From a bacterium (GTDB lineage: Bacteria; Blakebacterota; Blakebacteria; Blakebacterales; Blakebacteraceae), in assembly GCA_025774205.1 (NCBI GenBank), contig JALGWK010000086.1:1-13533 (forward strand): a stretch of DNA of 13,533 bases, in the 5' to 3' direction. This document shows, piece by piece, positions 6,763-13,533 of the stretch. The position numbers and the translations under genes are program-made. The notes under the pieces were generated by a model. That model was not told the DNA's origin, searched no databases, and saw nothing but the letters and a program-made list of their open reading frames with translations. How positions within the stretch are numbered: position 1 is the stretch's first letter; each line of letters opens with the position of its first letter.

Positions 6763-6862
6763 ACGGTGACTTCCTGCCCCTTGAGTTCGGGACGGAGTTC
6801 ACCACAGGCATGCGTCCGGTATGATGTGACGATCGATCCCTGCTCCGGTGTGTCATGGTCAG

Positions 6863-8227
6863 TCATGCCGCTTCCCCCGGTCCGGGTCCTGACTGCTCGT
6901 CCTCATCGGTCCATTCATCCGGCTCCTCGTCGACCGCTTCCTCTTCCATCTGATCGAGTCTTTCGAGCACGGTGGTGACAATATCGGTGAAGGCTACCTG
7001 CTCTTCGTCACCACTGACCAGGTTCCTGAGGGTGATCGTATCGGCCTCGAGTTCCTTCTCCCCGGCGATCAGGGCCAGCAGCGCCTCGCGACGGTTCGCC
7101 TCCCGCATCTGCGCCTTCACCGACCGGTCGAAGAGTTCTGTCGTGCAGGCTACCCCGGCTCTTCTAAGCGTGTCGCAGATGGTGAAGAGCCGTTGCCGGG
7201 CCGCATCTCCGATATGGATCAGTGCCACCTCGCAGAGCGGTTCGAAGTCCAGATCGATCCCGGCGGCTTCCAGGGCCAGCATGATCCGCTCGATGCCGGC
7301 GGCAAAGCCTACTCCCGGCACCCGGTCCTTCCCTCCGATCATCTGCGCCAGGCCATCGTACCGTCCTCCACCGCAGATGGCGTCCTGGGCACCCAGGTCG
7401 GGACTGAGCACCTCAAAGGTGGTCCGCTCGTAGTAATCGAGACCGCGCACCATCCGGGGATCGACCGTGAAGGGGATCCCCCGGTCACCCAGCAGCGCCT
7501 GGACCGCCTCGAAGTGCGCCCGGCATTCGTCGTCGAGGTGGTCGAGCAGGCTCGGCGCCTTCGCCGTGGCCAGACGACATCCTTCGTTCTTGCAGTCGAG
7601 CACCCGCAGGGGATTGGTCCCGACGCGCTCCCGGCACTCCTCACAGAGGAGATCTTCGATCCCCGAGAGGAACTCCACCAGGAGTACCCGGTACTCAGCT
7701 CGACACTCCCGGCAGCCGAGACTGCCGATGTGGAGTGACCAGGTCTCGAGTCCGAGAGCGTCAAGGACGCTCAGGAAGAGCATGATGACCTCGGCGTCGG
7801 CTTCGGGAGCGTCGGTCCCGAGGACCTCGGCCCCGAACTGGTGGAACTGGCGGGCCCGCCCCTTCTGGGGCGCCTCCTGCCGGAACATCGGGCCCATGTA
7901 GTAGAGCTTGTCCACCGTACCCTGGGCCCCGAGACGGTGCTGGAGCCAGGCGCGGACAACCGAGGCCGTGCCCTCGGGCCGCAGGGTGATGCTCCGCCCG
8001 CCCTGGTCCGTGAAGGTGTACATCTCCTTGTTGACGATGTCGGTATGTTCCCCGATACCCCTGGCGAAGAGCTGGGTGTCTTCGAACACGGGAGTCCGGA
8101 TCTCACGGTACTGATAGAGCCCCATCACGTCCCTGATGAGGCCTTCAACGACATCCCAGGCTTCGGTCTCGCCCGGGAGGAGGTCATGCGTACCGCGGAT
8201 CGACTGCAGCGATCTGTTCTCCGTCAT
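6863..8227 (-). CDS. hisS: Histidyl-tRNA synthetase
   Basis: HisRS is a class II synthetase that charges tRNA-His in the cytoplasm. All hallmarks are present in 454 residues: RGTHDLLPGE (11-20), motif 1 region REIRTPVFED, DIVNKEMYTF, LRPEGTASVVRA (82-93), motif 2 MFRQEAPQKGRARQFHQFG (124-142), the HisA motif RGLDYYERTTFEV (261-273), GGGRYDGL, motif 3 GVGFAAGIERIML, and an anticodon-binding domain with SVKAQMREANR and AGEKELE. The catalytic core is uninterrupted, unlike the aspS gene it overlaps (ATGA, 6866-6863). Two extra features: a Cys-rich stretch with C172-x2-C175, C195-x2-C198 and C212-x4-C217, possibly a metal knot and, from memory, seen in HisRS of several phyla; and an acidic, low-complexity tail of about 30 residues (EEEAVDEEPDEWTDEDEQ). 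The start overlaps the vanZ-like stop by ATGA. Confidence 0.96.
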   Translation of the reverse strand: MTENRSLQSIRGTHDLLPGETEAWDVVEGLIRDVMGLYQYREIRTPVFEDTQLFARGIGEHTDIVNKEMYTFTDQGGRSITLRPEGTASVVRAWLQHRLGAQGTVDKLYYMGPMFRQEAPQKGRARQFHQFGAEVLGTDAPEADAEVIMLFLSVLDALGLETWSLHIGSLGCRECRAEYRVLLVEFLSGIEDLLCEECRERVGTNPLRVLDCKNEGCRLATAKAPSLLDHLDDECRAHFEAVQALLGDRGIPFTVDPRMVRGLDYYERTTFEVLSPDLGAQDAICGGGRYDGLAQMIGGKDRVPGVGFAAGIERIMLALEAAGIDLDFEPLCEVALIHIGDAARQRLFTICDTLRRAGVACTTELFDRSVKAQMREANRREALLALIAGEKELEADTITLRNLVSGDEEQVAFTDIVTTVLERLDQMEEEAVDEEPDEWTDEDEQSGPGPGEAA

Positions 8228-8646
8228 GGTTTCCTATCCACTGCTTCAGGGATTCTCCTGCCAGGTCTTCTCAAGTAAAGGAGCACCCAGGCACCGACCA
8301 TGCCGCCCAGTATATCAGCCATGGCGTCGAAGGGATCGGAAGTTCGTGCCGGCACCCACAATTGATGGATCTCGTCGAGGATGCCCCAGAAAGCAACCAT
8401 GAATATCGCCAGCAGCCAGGCATTCCGCCGGCCCCGCTCTGCGCCAGAAAAGCGCGGGAGGGTCAGCAGGGCATTGGCCGCCAGGAACGCCAGGATCCCG
8501 AATTCGACGAAATGCCCCACCTTGTCGGGGCCGAATCTGGTCAAGGGAGACTGCGTGCCGATACTGAGGCTGGAGCCGAACCAGATGCCACCGGCCCAGA
8601 GGAGGACGAATCCCCATGCCGGAACAGGCCGCCGGAGCACACTCAT
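8224..8646 (-). CDS. VanZ-like family membrane protein
   Basis: The 140-residue protein has four hydrophobic segments, the VanZ-like layout: an N-terminal helix (WGFVLLWAGGIWFGSSL), a second with the family signature DKVGHFVEFGILAFLAAN, a third (WLLAIFMVAFWGILDEIHQLWVPAR) and a fourth (SDPFDAMADILGGMVGAWVLLYL). The His in KVGHF, the DEIHQ and the 'R-sD-fDa-aD-lG' block are the conserved family residues. The founder VanZ gives low-level teicoplanin resistance, but most chromosomal family members have no known function, so resistance should not be inferred. It is joined by ATGA overlaps to the EIIA gene upstream and to hisS downstream, so it is probably co-translated with both. Confidence 0.88.
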   Translation of the reverse strand: MSVLRRPVPAWGFVLLWAGGIWFGSSLSIGTQSPLTRFGPDKVGHFVEFGILAFLAANALLTLPRFSGAERGRRNAWLLAIFMVAFWGILDEIHQLWVPARTSDPFDAMADILGGMVGAWVLLYLRRPGRRIPEAVDRKP

Positions 8647-9119
8647 ATTTTCAGTTCGAAATGGGTTTCTTCCTCGGCCGCGATGGCGGTCAGCACTTCT
8701 TCCGCGGTAGTCGCGTTGCCCAACCGGGAACGGAACTCCCCGTAACTGAGCAGGCGTGAGATGCGGCTCAGAGCCTTGATGTGCGGACCCGCGGCGTCTT
8801 CAGGACCGACCAGCAGGAAGACGATGGAGACCGGCTGACCATCGAGCGCGTCATATTCCACCGGCACGGCGCAGCGCCCGAAAGCGGCCACCAGGGATTT
8901 GACGGCATTGGTCTTGCCGTGGGGAATGGCTACACTGTTCCCGACACCGGTACTCATGAGCTGTTCACGAGCCTGGACAGCTTTGAGGATCGCTGCCTGG
9001 TTCGTACCTTTAACCGTCTTGACCACGAGCTCGACGAGGTTTTCTATCACTTCGTCCTTGGTCCGGACATCGAGGTCGAGATCGATCCGATCGACTGTGA
9101 GGATATCTGTGAGTCTCAT
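8643..9119 (-). CDS. ptsN: PTS EIIA domain protein, fructose/nitrogen-regulatory (PtsN) type
   Basis: This is a single-domain EIIA of the mannitol/fructose family, 158 residues from ATG 9119. The phosphoacceptor is His67 in GVGNSVAIPHGKT, and the core strand SIVFLLVGPEDAAGPHIKALSRISRLL with its second conserved His is present. No EIIB, EIIC, HPr or EI gene is near, so a regulatory role (EIIA-Ntr-like) is more likely than sugar transport; the symbol is a best guess. The frame extends two codons to a GTG at 9125, but AAGAG stands five bases before ATG 9119, which is therefore preferred. It is the first gene of the ATGA-coupled run EIIA, VanZ-like, hisS, aspS and is transcribed divergently from the patatin gene, with only 61 bases between the two starts. 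The target of its regulation cannot be read from the sequence. Confidence 0.88.
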   Translation of the reverse strand: MRLTDILTVDRIDLDLDVRTKDEVIENLVELVVKTVKGTNQAAILKAVQAREQLMSTGVGNSVAIPHGKTNAVKSLVAAFGRCAVPVEYDALDGQPVSIVFLLVGPEDAAGPHIKALSRISRLLSYGEFRSRLGNATTAEEVLTAIAAEEETHFELKI

Positions 9120-9180
9120 TGGCACTCTTGGACTGGGTGGTCTCTGATGACCATGGTAACCTTTTAACTTCTATAACTGC
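9120..9180. promoter_or_regulatory. Compact divergent promoter region with back-to-back TATA elements
   Basis: The 61 bases must serve both the EIIA operon (minus) and the patatin gene (plus). An AT-rich core at 9160-9177 contains TATAAC (9172-9177, plus) and TATAGA (9175-9170, minus), overlapping each other. No convincing -35 boxes stand at the right spacing on either strand (the best minus candidates, TTGAAA and TTGGCA, lie inside the start of the patatin gene at the wrong distances). If TATAAC is a -10, transcription would begin at or just after ATG 9181. Confidence 0.3.
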
Positions 9181-11928
9181 ATGGGCTATTTCAACTCGAA
9201 AAGGTCTCTGCCAATCCGAACCCTCCGGCTCATGTTCGCCCGGCGCGTCCTGGCCGCGACGATCCTCGTCCAGGTTCCGGGCGCTTTCTCTCCCGGACAG
9301 GTCTCTGCCCAGCAGGATCTCCTTTATGAATTCCATCCCGGCCAGGTGCCGATGTACAGACTTCCCTTCACCACCCCGGCCCGGCCGACGGTCGGAGTCG
9401 TTCTCAGCGGCGGGGGGAGTCGTGGACTGGCGCATATCGGTACCCTGCGGGCTCTCGAGGAAGCAGGATTGAGGCCCTCGTTCATCGCCGGGGTGAGCGC
9501 CGGAGCGGTGATCGGGGGGCTCTATGCCGCCGGCTTCACAACCGAAGAACTCGAGGAACTGGTCAACACCATCGACTGGCGGGACCTTTTCACCGACACG
9601 CCTGAGCGCACCAATCTCTTCATCCAACAGAAGGAAGAGCGGGCCACCTACATGCTGCAGGTCAGGTTCGAAGAGGGACGGCCCGTGCTGCCGACGAGTT
9701 ACATGACCGGTCAGAGGATCGGGGCCCTCTTCTCCGACCTCACCTTCAAGGGAGATTATCAGGCCGCAGGTGATTTCGACGCGCTCGCCATTCCCTTCCG
9801 CGCGGTTTCCACTGATCTGCTCACCGGCACCCGGGTCGTCATCGCGGATGGCACCCTGGCAGACGCGTTGATGGCTTCTACCGCCATACCTGTTGTGCTC
9901 TCGGCGAAGCGAAGGGGAGACCAGCTGCTGGTGGATGGCGGTCTCGTGGATAATCTGCCGGTGGGGGTGGTGGAAGAGATGGGCGCGGACATCATCGTGG
10001 CCTCCGACGTTTCAGCCGCCCTTCGGGACTCTACCCACCTCGGCAGTCCCGTGGAGGTTCTCGACCAGGTGATGAGCATCATGATGCGGGGGCCGAACGC
10101 GCTCTCACTCGAGCGCGCCGACCTGGTCGTGGCACCAGCCCTCGGGAACCATTACTCAAGTGATTTCTCCGGTCTCGACACCCTCGTCACCGCGGGGTAT
10201 CAGGCTGCCAGGGCAGCGATCGCCCGGTGGGAGGGAAGCCACGATTCCCGTCATCTCATCAGGCTGGCAGGGGCGCACCCCGAACACGGACCCACTCTCC
10301 GGGTCACGGCCGCCGAGGCGGAGGGTGGCAGCGAGGCTCAGCGGGAGCGTGCCCTCGGTCTTGTCGAACGGGAGCTGGTCGGACGCAGTGTCGATCCGGC
10401 AGGGCTGGAAGCAACCGCGGTGCGGCTGCTGCAGGATGGCTCTCTCGACGACGTGGTCGTGAGGGCCTTCAGGGCCCCCCGTCCGGCCATGGGGACGGAA
10501 ACTCCGATCACCCTCACGGTGATTCTGACAAGCCGGCCCGACATCACCGAGATCAGGTTCGAAGGGGCAAATCTCTACGATCATCCGGAACTGCGGCGCG
10601 CCCTCTCGTCCACGGTCGGAGAACCGGTCGACCGTTTCACGGTCGCTTCCGACATGCGCACCCTGGAACGGTACCACCAGGATCGGGGCTTTCCGCTCGC
10701 CCTGGTCAGGGACGTGCGCTTCAGCCCGCGCACAGGAGTCCTGACCTTCGTACTCGATGAGGGACGGATCGATGAGATCCGTATCGAGGGGCTGGTTCAG
10801 ACCCATGAGGACCTGATCCGTCGCGACCTCCCGATCATGATCGGGGAGCCGTTCGGACGTCATTCGATCCGCCAGATGATCGATGACATCTACAGCACCG
10901 GTCTTTTCGAACGGGTCTCCATCCGCCCGGAACGGACCGGCCGGGATGGATTGACCATCGTCGTCGAAGTTGAGGAGCGCCCGCGACACGTGGCCCGGAT
11001 CGGTCTCCACTACCTCGAGGAGCAGAAGACCGAAGGGTTCCTTGAATACCTCAACGAGAACCTGCTGGGCCGCGGCGGGAGGATGAGCGTGCGCGCGCTC
11101 ACGGGCAGTCGGCGTGACGCGATCGGCATGCGCTCCCGGATCGATCGGGTATTCCGGACCTATCTGACCTGGCAGCTCGAGGCAGGGTATGGACGGGAGG
11201 AGATACACACCTACCAGGGTGAGGAACTGACCGGCACCTATCAGGCCGAGAGTTACCACATCGCCGCCGCGATAGGTCATCAGGTCCGACGGCTGGGACT
11301 TCTCAGTGTCGGCTTCCGGGCTGATAAACTGGTGACCGACGGCATCAGCGGCATCATCTCACGCGATGCAACCCACCAGTTCAGGGAATTTGAACTGAGG
11401 AGCGTCATCGACACCCAGGACCGGACTCCCTTCCCGACCGAAGGTGTCCGCCATGAGTTCTCCTACGTGACCGCCTCGGATGTCCATGGCCTGGACCCTG
11501 TCACTCACGTGCGGCTCTTGCTGTCGATGGAATCGTTCCACACCAGCGCACGGCACACCTTCCATCCGAAATTTCTCTTCGGAACCGCCGACAACACCAT
11601 GCCGTTCGCGCGCTGGTACCGGCTCGGCGGTCTCGATTCCTTCTATGGATATTCCCGGGACCAGCTGCGCGGGCGCCAGATCCTGCTCCTGTCGGGTGAG
11701 TACCGCTATCTCATCCCGTGGGGGCCGGTCGCTCCGCTGCACCTCTCGATGCGATTCGATTGGGGGGGAGGCTGGGAGGAGGCGGATAACGCCGCCTTCA
11801 CCGACATGATCAGCGGCTTCGGCGTCAAGGCGTCACTCGACAGTCCGCTGGGGCCTCTCGAGATCGCCTGGGGAATCAGGGAAGGCGGTCACAGCCGGGT
11901 CTACGCCGCCCTCGGGTTCCGCTTCTGA
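9181..11928 (+). CDS. Patatin-like phospholipase fused to POTRA domains and an Omp85 outer-membrane barrel
   Basis: This 915-residue protein has the layout of type Vd secretion proteins (PlpD, FplA): signal peptide, patatin lipase, POTRA, 16-strand barrel. The signal ends near VSA-QQ (about 43). The patatin domain (about 67-350) has the oxyanion loop GGGSRG (77-82), nucleophile Ser106 in GVSAG and catalytic Asp242 in VDGGLVDNLP, so it should be an active Ser/Asp-dyad lipase. I see three POTRA-like repeats: about 372-448 (ALGLVERELVGRSVDPAGLE), 452-527 (ITEIRFEGANLYDHPELRRA) and 530-606 (IDEIRIEGLVQTHEDLIRRD). The barrel (about 608-915) ends in ALGFRF, a C-terminal Phe as for BAM substrates. 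FplA has one POTRA. No Shine-Dalgarno precedes ATG 9181; a second ATG at 9232 (MFARRVLAATILV) would give a more typical signal peptide. The role may be lipase secretion or outer-membrane lipid turnover; which cannot be told from sequence. Confidence 0.92.
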   Translation: MGYFNSKRSLPIRTLRLMFARRVLAATILVQVPGAFSPGQVSAQQDLLYEFHPGQVPMYRLPFTTPARPTVGVVLSGGGSRGLAHIGTLRALEEAGLRPSFIAGVSAGAVIGGLYAAGFTTEELEELVNTIDWRDLFTDTPERTNLFIQQKEERATYMLQVRFEEGRPVLPTSYMTGQRIGALFSDLTFKGDYQAAGDFDALAIPFRAVSTDLLTGTRVVIADGTLADALMASTAIPVVLSAKRRGDQLLVDGGLVDNLPVGVVEEMGADIIVASDVSAALRDSTHLGSPVEVLDQVMSIMMRGPNALSLERADLVVAPALGNHYSSDFSGLDTLVTAGYQAARAAIARWEGSHDSRHLIRLAGAHPEHGPTLRVTAAEAEGGSEAQRERALGLVERELVGRSVDPAGLEATAVRLLQDGSLDDVVVRAFRAPRPAMGTETPITLTVILTSRPDITEIRFEGANLYDHPELRRALSSTVGEPVDRFTVASDMRTLERYHQDRGFPLALVRDVRFSPRTGVLTFVLDEGRIDEIRIEGLVQTHEDLIRRDLPIMIGEPFGRHSIRQMIDDIYSTGLFERVSIRPERTGRDGLTIVVEVEERPRHVARIGLHYLEEQKTEGFLEYLNENLLGRGGRMSVRALTGSRRDAIGMRSRIDRVFRTYLTWQLEAGYGREEIHTYQGEELTGTYQAESYHIAAAIGHQVRRLGLLSVGFRADKLVTDGISGIISRDATHQFREFELRSVIDTQDRTPFPTEGVRHEFSYVTASDVHGLDPVTHVRLLLSMESFHTSARHTFHPKFLFGTADNTMPFARWYRLGGLDSFYGYSRDQLRGRQILLLSGEYRYLIPWGPVAPLHLSMRFDWGGGWEEADNAAFTDMISGFGVKASLDSPLGPLEIAWGIREGGHSRVYAALGFRF

Positions 11929-11940
11929 TCCGATCGGATC
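11927..11940. other. 14-base palindrome between the convergent patatin and DUF2520 genes
   Basis: GATCCGATCGGATC is a perfect palindrome that overlaps the patatin stop codon. The two genes converge with 28 bases between their stops, so a shared transcription end is expected here. A stem without a loop and without T-runs is a poor terminator, so the assignment is uncertain. Confidence 0.25.
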
Positions 11941-11956
11941 CGCTCAGGTACGTGTC

Positions 11957-12880
11957 TCACTCGTCCAGCAGGGAGTGCAGTCTGCCGGCGGTCTCACCGT
12001 CGAGCTGTCCGCTCTCTTCCGCGATCCGGAGGGTGGTCAGCACGATCTGACGGTAGAGCGGCTCCAGGTCGGGATTCATCTTCGAGATCACTTCCAGGTG
12101 ATCAGCAACGACCTGCGCATCTCCACGGCTGACCGGTCCGGTGAGACCTCCGGGCAGGCCGTGGGATTCGACCGCGTCGATCGCGGCTCGCATGCCGGGC
12201 AGGATCCCCCGGGTCATGAACTCCCGTTCGAGGTCCATCGAGTCACCCATCCGGTCCACCGCCCAGGCGAGCGCCATGACACCGGTCAGCGCCATCACCC
12301 CGGCCGCGTGGTAGGCGCTCTTCAGGTCGGGAGCAAGCCTGATCGGATGGGCGCTGAGCAGAAGCGCGAGCGATTCGCCGAACGGGAACGCCCGATCATC
12401 TCCCTCGACACTGACCAGGGCATCACTGAAGTGCCGCAGATCCCGATCCCGGTCGGGGAATGGTTTGAGAGGATGGAAGGAGAGACGGAGAGCGTGCTCT
12501 TTCGGATCGGCACTCTCCAGGAGGGATGATGGCAGGGCGGCAGAGGTCTGGATCAGACACGATCCGCGTCCCAGGCTGGTGTCTGCCAGCGAAAGCACGA
12601 CCGCTTCAAGTTCCCGGTCGGGAGGAGTGAGCACGATCAGGCGGGCCCGATCGCCCAGCCCGTCGAACGGTTCGACCATCACCTCGGCGCCCAGTTCCTG
12701 CGCCAGCGATTCGGCCGAACCCCGGTCTCCGCCGGCGACGGCCACCGCGGGAAATCCAAGTTCACTCAGCGCCCGGCTCAGGGCACAGCCGACCCGTCCC
12801 GGTCCGAGGCAGGCGAAGGGCCATTCGCGGGGCTGTATCCCACGGGACAGGTTCCATTCCGGCCATGAACGATCGATCAT
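11957..12880 (-). CDS. Rossmann-like and DUF2520 domain protein
   Basis: The 307-residue protein begins with a dinucleotide-binding fold (CLGPGRVGCALSRAL, GPGRVG at 26-31; LIVLTPPDRELEAV at 81-94), like 6-phosphogluconate dehydrogenase or NADP-oxidoreductase F420-type proteins. The DUF2520 helical domain follows, with LSFHPLKPF (133-141), SAYHAAGVMA (188-197) and LTGPVSRGD (246-254), all standard for the family. No reaction has been firmly assigned to this family; oxidoreductase activity is inferred from the fold. The ATG overlaps the hflX stop (ATGA) and GGGAGG stands four bases before it, so the start is secure. It converges with the patatin gene. Related genes are often found near pantothenate biosynthesis genes, none of which is in view. 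Confidence 0.88.
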   Translation of the reverse strand: MIDRSWPEWNLSRGIQPREWPFACLGPGRVGCALSRALSELGFPAVAVAGGDRGSAESLAQELGAEVMVEPFDGLGDRARLIVLTPPDRELEAVVLSLADTSLGRGSCLIQTSAALPSSLLESADPKEHALRLSFHPLKPFPDRDRDLRHFSDALVSVEGDDRAFPFGESLALLLSAHPIRLAPDLKSAYHAAGVMALTGVMALAWAVDRMGDSMDLEREFMTRGILPGMRAAIDAVESHGLPGGLTGPVSRGDAQVVADHLEVISKMNPDLEPLYRQIVLTTLRIAEESGQLDGETAGRLHSLLDE

Positions 12881-13533
12881 CGATCCTCCCCCGGCTCGCC
12901 CGGTTCCGATCCGTCTGCTCCGGAATCACCCGTAGGTTCTTCCACCGCGAGAATCGACGCGCCGGTCACATCCTCGAGCAGCGCCGAAAGGCGTCCGAAG
13001 CGGGCGGCGGTGGTTCTGAGCCTGAACCGGGCCGTCTCTTCATCGTACTCCCTGTCGAGCACCTTGCCCAGTTCATGTACCATGGCCGCGAGCTCGGGAT
13101 GCTGCTGCGGCACCCTGACATCCGCCACCACCTGAAGGGACCTGATCCGGTCGATCAGCGCCGGGATAAGAGTCTCGATCCCCTCTCCTGTCGCGGCACT
13201 GAAGACCACCGCTTCCGGCCACGAGGCCCGGACCTGGTCAGCGATTCCGGCCGGTGTCTGATCCATCTTGTTGAACGCCATCAGGGTCGGATACCCGAGG
13301 ATCCCCAGTTCGTCGAGGATCGTGTTGGCGCTGGTGATGTGATCTTCGTACCAGGGATGGCTCAGATCGACCACATGCAGGAGCAGATCGGCGACCACGG
13401 CCTCTTCGAGAGTGCTGCGGAATGATGCCACGAGTCCCGGCGGCAGCTTGCGGATGAACCCGACCGTGTCGGTGAGGAGCACTCTGGGACCGCCGGGCAG
13501 ATCGACCGACCGGGTGGCTGCGTCCAGGGTGGC
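12877..13533 (-). CDS. hflX: GTPase HflX, C-terminal part (5' end outside the window)
   Basis: HflX is a ribosome-binding GTPase that splits stalled or heat-stressed 70S ribosomes. The window holds its last 218 codons. The reading begins inside the G domain with ATLDAATRSVDLPGG (the G2 region), then the G3 block LLTDTVGFIRKLPPGL with the STLEE element typical of HflX, G4 NKMD and a G5-like SAATGEG. A short C-terminal domain follows (VRVPQQHPELAAMVHELG onward, ending in a Gly/Asp/Glu-rich tail). The N-terminal HflX domain and the P-loop lie beyond the right edge. The stop overlaps the ATG of the DUF2520 gene. Nothing abnormal is seen in the part present. Confidence 0.95.
   Translation of the reverse strand, partial: ATLDAATRSVDLPGGPRVLLTDTVGFIRKLPPGLVASFRSTLEEAVVADLLLHVVDLSHPWYEDHITSANTILDELGILGYPTLMAFNKMDQTPAGIADQVRASWPEAVVFSAATGEGIETLIPALIDRIRSLQVVADVRVPQQHPELAAMVHELGKVLDREYDEETARFRLRTTAARFGRLSALLEDVTGASILAVEEPTGDSGADGSEPGEPGEDR

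Larger units (their letters stand above)
5117..6866 (-). pseudogene. aspS: Aspartyl-tRNA synthetase gene, interrupted by two frame-changing deletions
   Basis: AspRS is a class IIb enzyme that charges tRNA-Asp. Three frames carry it in order. Part A starts at ATG 6866 (overlapping the hisS stop as ATGA), runs 37 codons with THACGELRPELKGQEVTVAG and stops at TGA 6755-6753. Part B picks up in another frame at 6756 with MIFIDLRDRWGV (OB fold) and runs through [15 protein letters not shown] at about 6438. Part C, in the third frame, is recognisable from [15 protein letters not shown] (from 6433) to the end: [16 protein letters not shown] (motif 2), the GAD insertion domain and [15 protein letters not shown] (motif 3). 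Compared with E. coli AspRS as I remember it, about 10 residues (the W-V-RRRDHG stretch) are missing at the A/B junction and about 33 at the B/C junction, including class II motif 1. Frame slippage therefore cannot restore a normal enzyme. Motif 2, motif 3 and the C-terminus are intact and well conserved, which argues for a recent lesion or an artefact. Confidence 0.85.

Noticed and set aside
5117-6866. Programmed frameshifting or translational bypassing to restore AspRS
   Set aside because: The residues on each side of both breaks do not join into the family sequence; about 10 and 33 conserved residues have no coding DNA here. Slippage cannot supply them, and no slippery site or extra gap sequence is seen.
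8224-8646. Glycopeptide resistance through VanZ
   Set aside because: Only the broad VanZ-like fold is shown. No vanA/B-type ligase, dehydrogenase or dipeptidase is nearby and the gene sits in a housekeeping operon.
10156-11280. 374-codon minus-strand frame inside the patatin gene
   Set aside because: Fully antisense to the POTRA and barrel region, with no ribosome site and no domain pattern.
1-13533. CRISPR arrays, tRNA or rRNA genes, insertion sequences, prophage or defence genes
   Set aside because: I saw no regularly spaced repeats, no cloverleaf or rRNA-like stretch, and no transposase, integrase or known defence domain in any supported frame.

Overview
The window reads as a piece of a Gram-negative bacterial chromosome that is visibly GC-rich (about 60% by eye). 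It carries conserved housekeeping genes and no sign of mobile DNA, CRISPR or RNA genes. A BamA-type outer-membrane barrel, a lipobox lipoprotein and a periplasmic LysM protein imply two membranes. The phoH, 7TMR-HD, ybeY, CNNM order and a YbeY with Asp in place of the third metal His resemble what I know from the Bacteroidota/FCB side of the tree. A lineage such as Gemmatimonadota, Latescibacterota or Eisenbacteria is a guess that the sequence alone cannot settle.

Layout. From 1 to 4806 everything is on the minus strand, read right to left. It begins at a sigma70-like promoter (4945-4972), then a small coiled-coil lipoprotein (4806-4447), a coiled-coil LysM protein (4429-3935), a hairpin-rich gap, phoH (3839-2886), a 7TMR-HD c-di-AMP phosphodiesterase split into two overlapping ORFs (2874-1993 and 1996-668), ybeY (675-190) and the start of a CNNM/CorC-type membrane protein (190-1). 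From 9119 to 5117, also minus, runs a second operon: an EIIA of the PTS, a VanZ-like membrane protein, hisS and aspS, every junction a 4-base ATGA overlap. On the plus strand, 9181-11928 encodes a large patatin-POTRA-outer-membrane barrel protein, divergent from the EIIA operon. Facing it, 12880-11957 is a Rossmann/DUF2520 protein coupled by ATGA to the C-terminal part of hflX (13533-12877, cut by the window edge).

The most striking feature is that aspS, an essential gene, is not intact. Its protein can be followed in three different frames, and the two breaks coincide with missing conserved residues: about 10 from the N-terminal OB fold and about 33 containing class II motif 1. These are deletions, not simple frameshifts. 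A third conserved protein, the 7TMR-HD phosphodiesterase, is also cut in two, at the junction between its extracytoplasmic domain and its 7TM bundle. Three such lesions within about 5 kb point either to consensus or assembly errors in this contig or to real gene decay with other copies elsewhere; the sequence alone cannot tell which.

How the genes fit together: the left operon combines envelope proteins, RNA/ribosome quality control (PhoH, YbeY) and cyclic-di-AMP turnover; the middle operon supplies two tRNA synthetases plus a regulatory phosphoacceptor; hflX adds ribosome rescue. I see no convincing undescribed system. The best candidates for follow-up are the three-POTRA patatin secretion protein, the split phosphodiesterase and the structured phoH leader.
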